Below are positions 19,930 through 20,128 of a DNA stretch of 20,128 nt, one piece after another. The position numbers were made by a program, and so were the translations under genes. The notes under the pieces were generated by a model that did no database searches, was not told where the DNA came from, and saw only the letters and a program-made list of their open reading frames with translations. The stretch spans positions 1-20,128 of the forward strand of contig JAYMTA010001414.1 of the NCBI GenBank assembly GCA_036897625.1. Direction: 5' to 3'. Origin of the DNA: Pelargonium cotyledonis (taxonomy: Eukaryota; Streptophyta; Magnoliopsida; Geraniales; Geraniaceae). Each line of letters begins with the position of its first letter. Position 1 is the first letter of the stretch.

Positions 19930-20128
19930 AATCCCCACTAAATCAGGTCATTTACAAGCTGATTTAGAATCAAACAAGTAAATGACACAAAACTCATTAC
20001 AACAGACATAAGAAGATTACTTCAAGTGAAGTAAAATAGGGTGATTAACAATCCCAACAACAATGATCAGATGACCAAAAATGAGAGGTCAACAACTAGA
20101 ATTGGTGATTCTATAAGCAAAACAGCGT
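19930..20128. other. Right edge, nothing recognised
   Basis: AT-rich sequence with no coding or repeat signal I can support. If the FLY1-like piece kept its promoter, that would lie here. Confidence 0.5.

Overview
The window is nuclear DNA from a flowering plant, most likely a woody eudicot. It is AT-rich, and its genes have many short exons with GT-AG introns. The recognisable families are plant chromatin and homeodomain proteins, a PPR gene relic, a TRIM, a LINE tail and a tRNA-derived SINE. The species cannot be named from the sequence alone.

Left part (about 370-8260, + strand): a PRHA-type (pathogenesis-related homeodomain) gene. It has a noncoding first exon, a leader intron and nine coding exons that I reconstructed from splice sites. 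It encodes a basic N-terminus, a PHD finger, an acidic stretch and a homeodomain with WFKNAR in the recognition helix. Exon 3 is out of frame by one base just before the PHD finger, so as written the gene stops early. This is either real decay or a sequence error. Its introns carry a small TRIM element, an antisense LINE reverse-transcriptase tail and an antisense SINE with a target-site duplication.

Middle part (about 13400-8450, - strand): a second gene, convergent with the first. It has six coding exons, all in frame, giving about 519 residues with a PHD finger and a CW-like zinc finger. The two stop codons are about 530 bp apart, and both genes encode predicted chromatin proteins. A 38-bp tandem duplication lies in the second gene's 3' flank.

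Right part (13400-20128): mostly gene-poor. It holds a diverged direct repeat (near 17.1 and 17.9 kb), a decayed PPR gene on the - strand (18.2-19.4 kb), and a short fragment resembling the first exon of a FLY1/TUL1-like transmembrane E3 ligase gene (19.74-19.89 kb), followed by a perfect AT-rich palindrome. I found no evidence of a novel multi-gene system. The main points are the single-base frame break in the homeodomain gene, the tail-to-tail pair of PHD genes, the CW-like domain, and the gene relics at the right edge.
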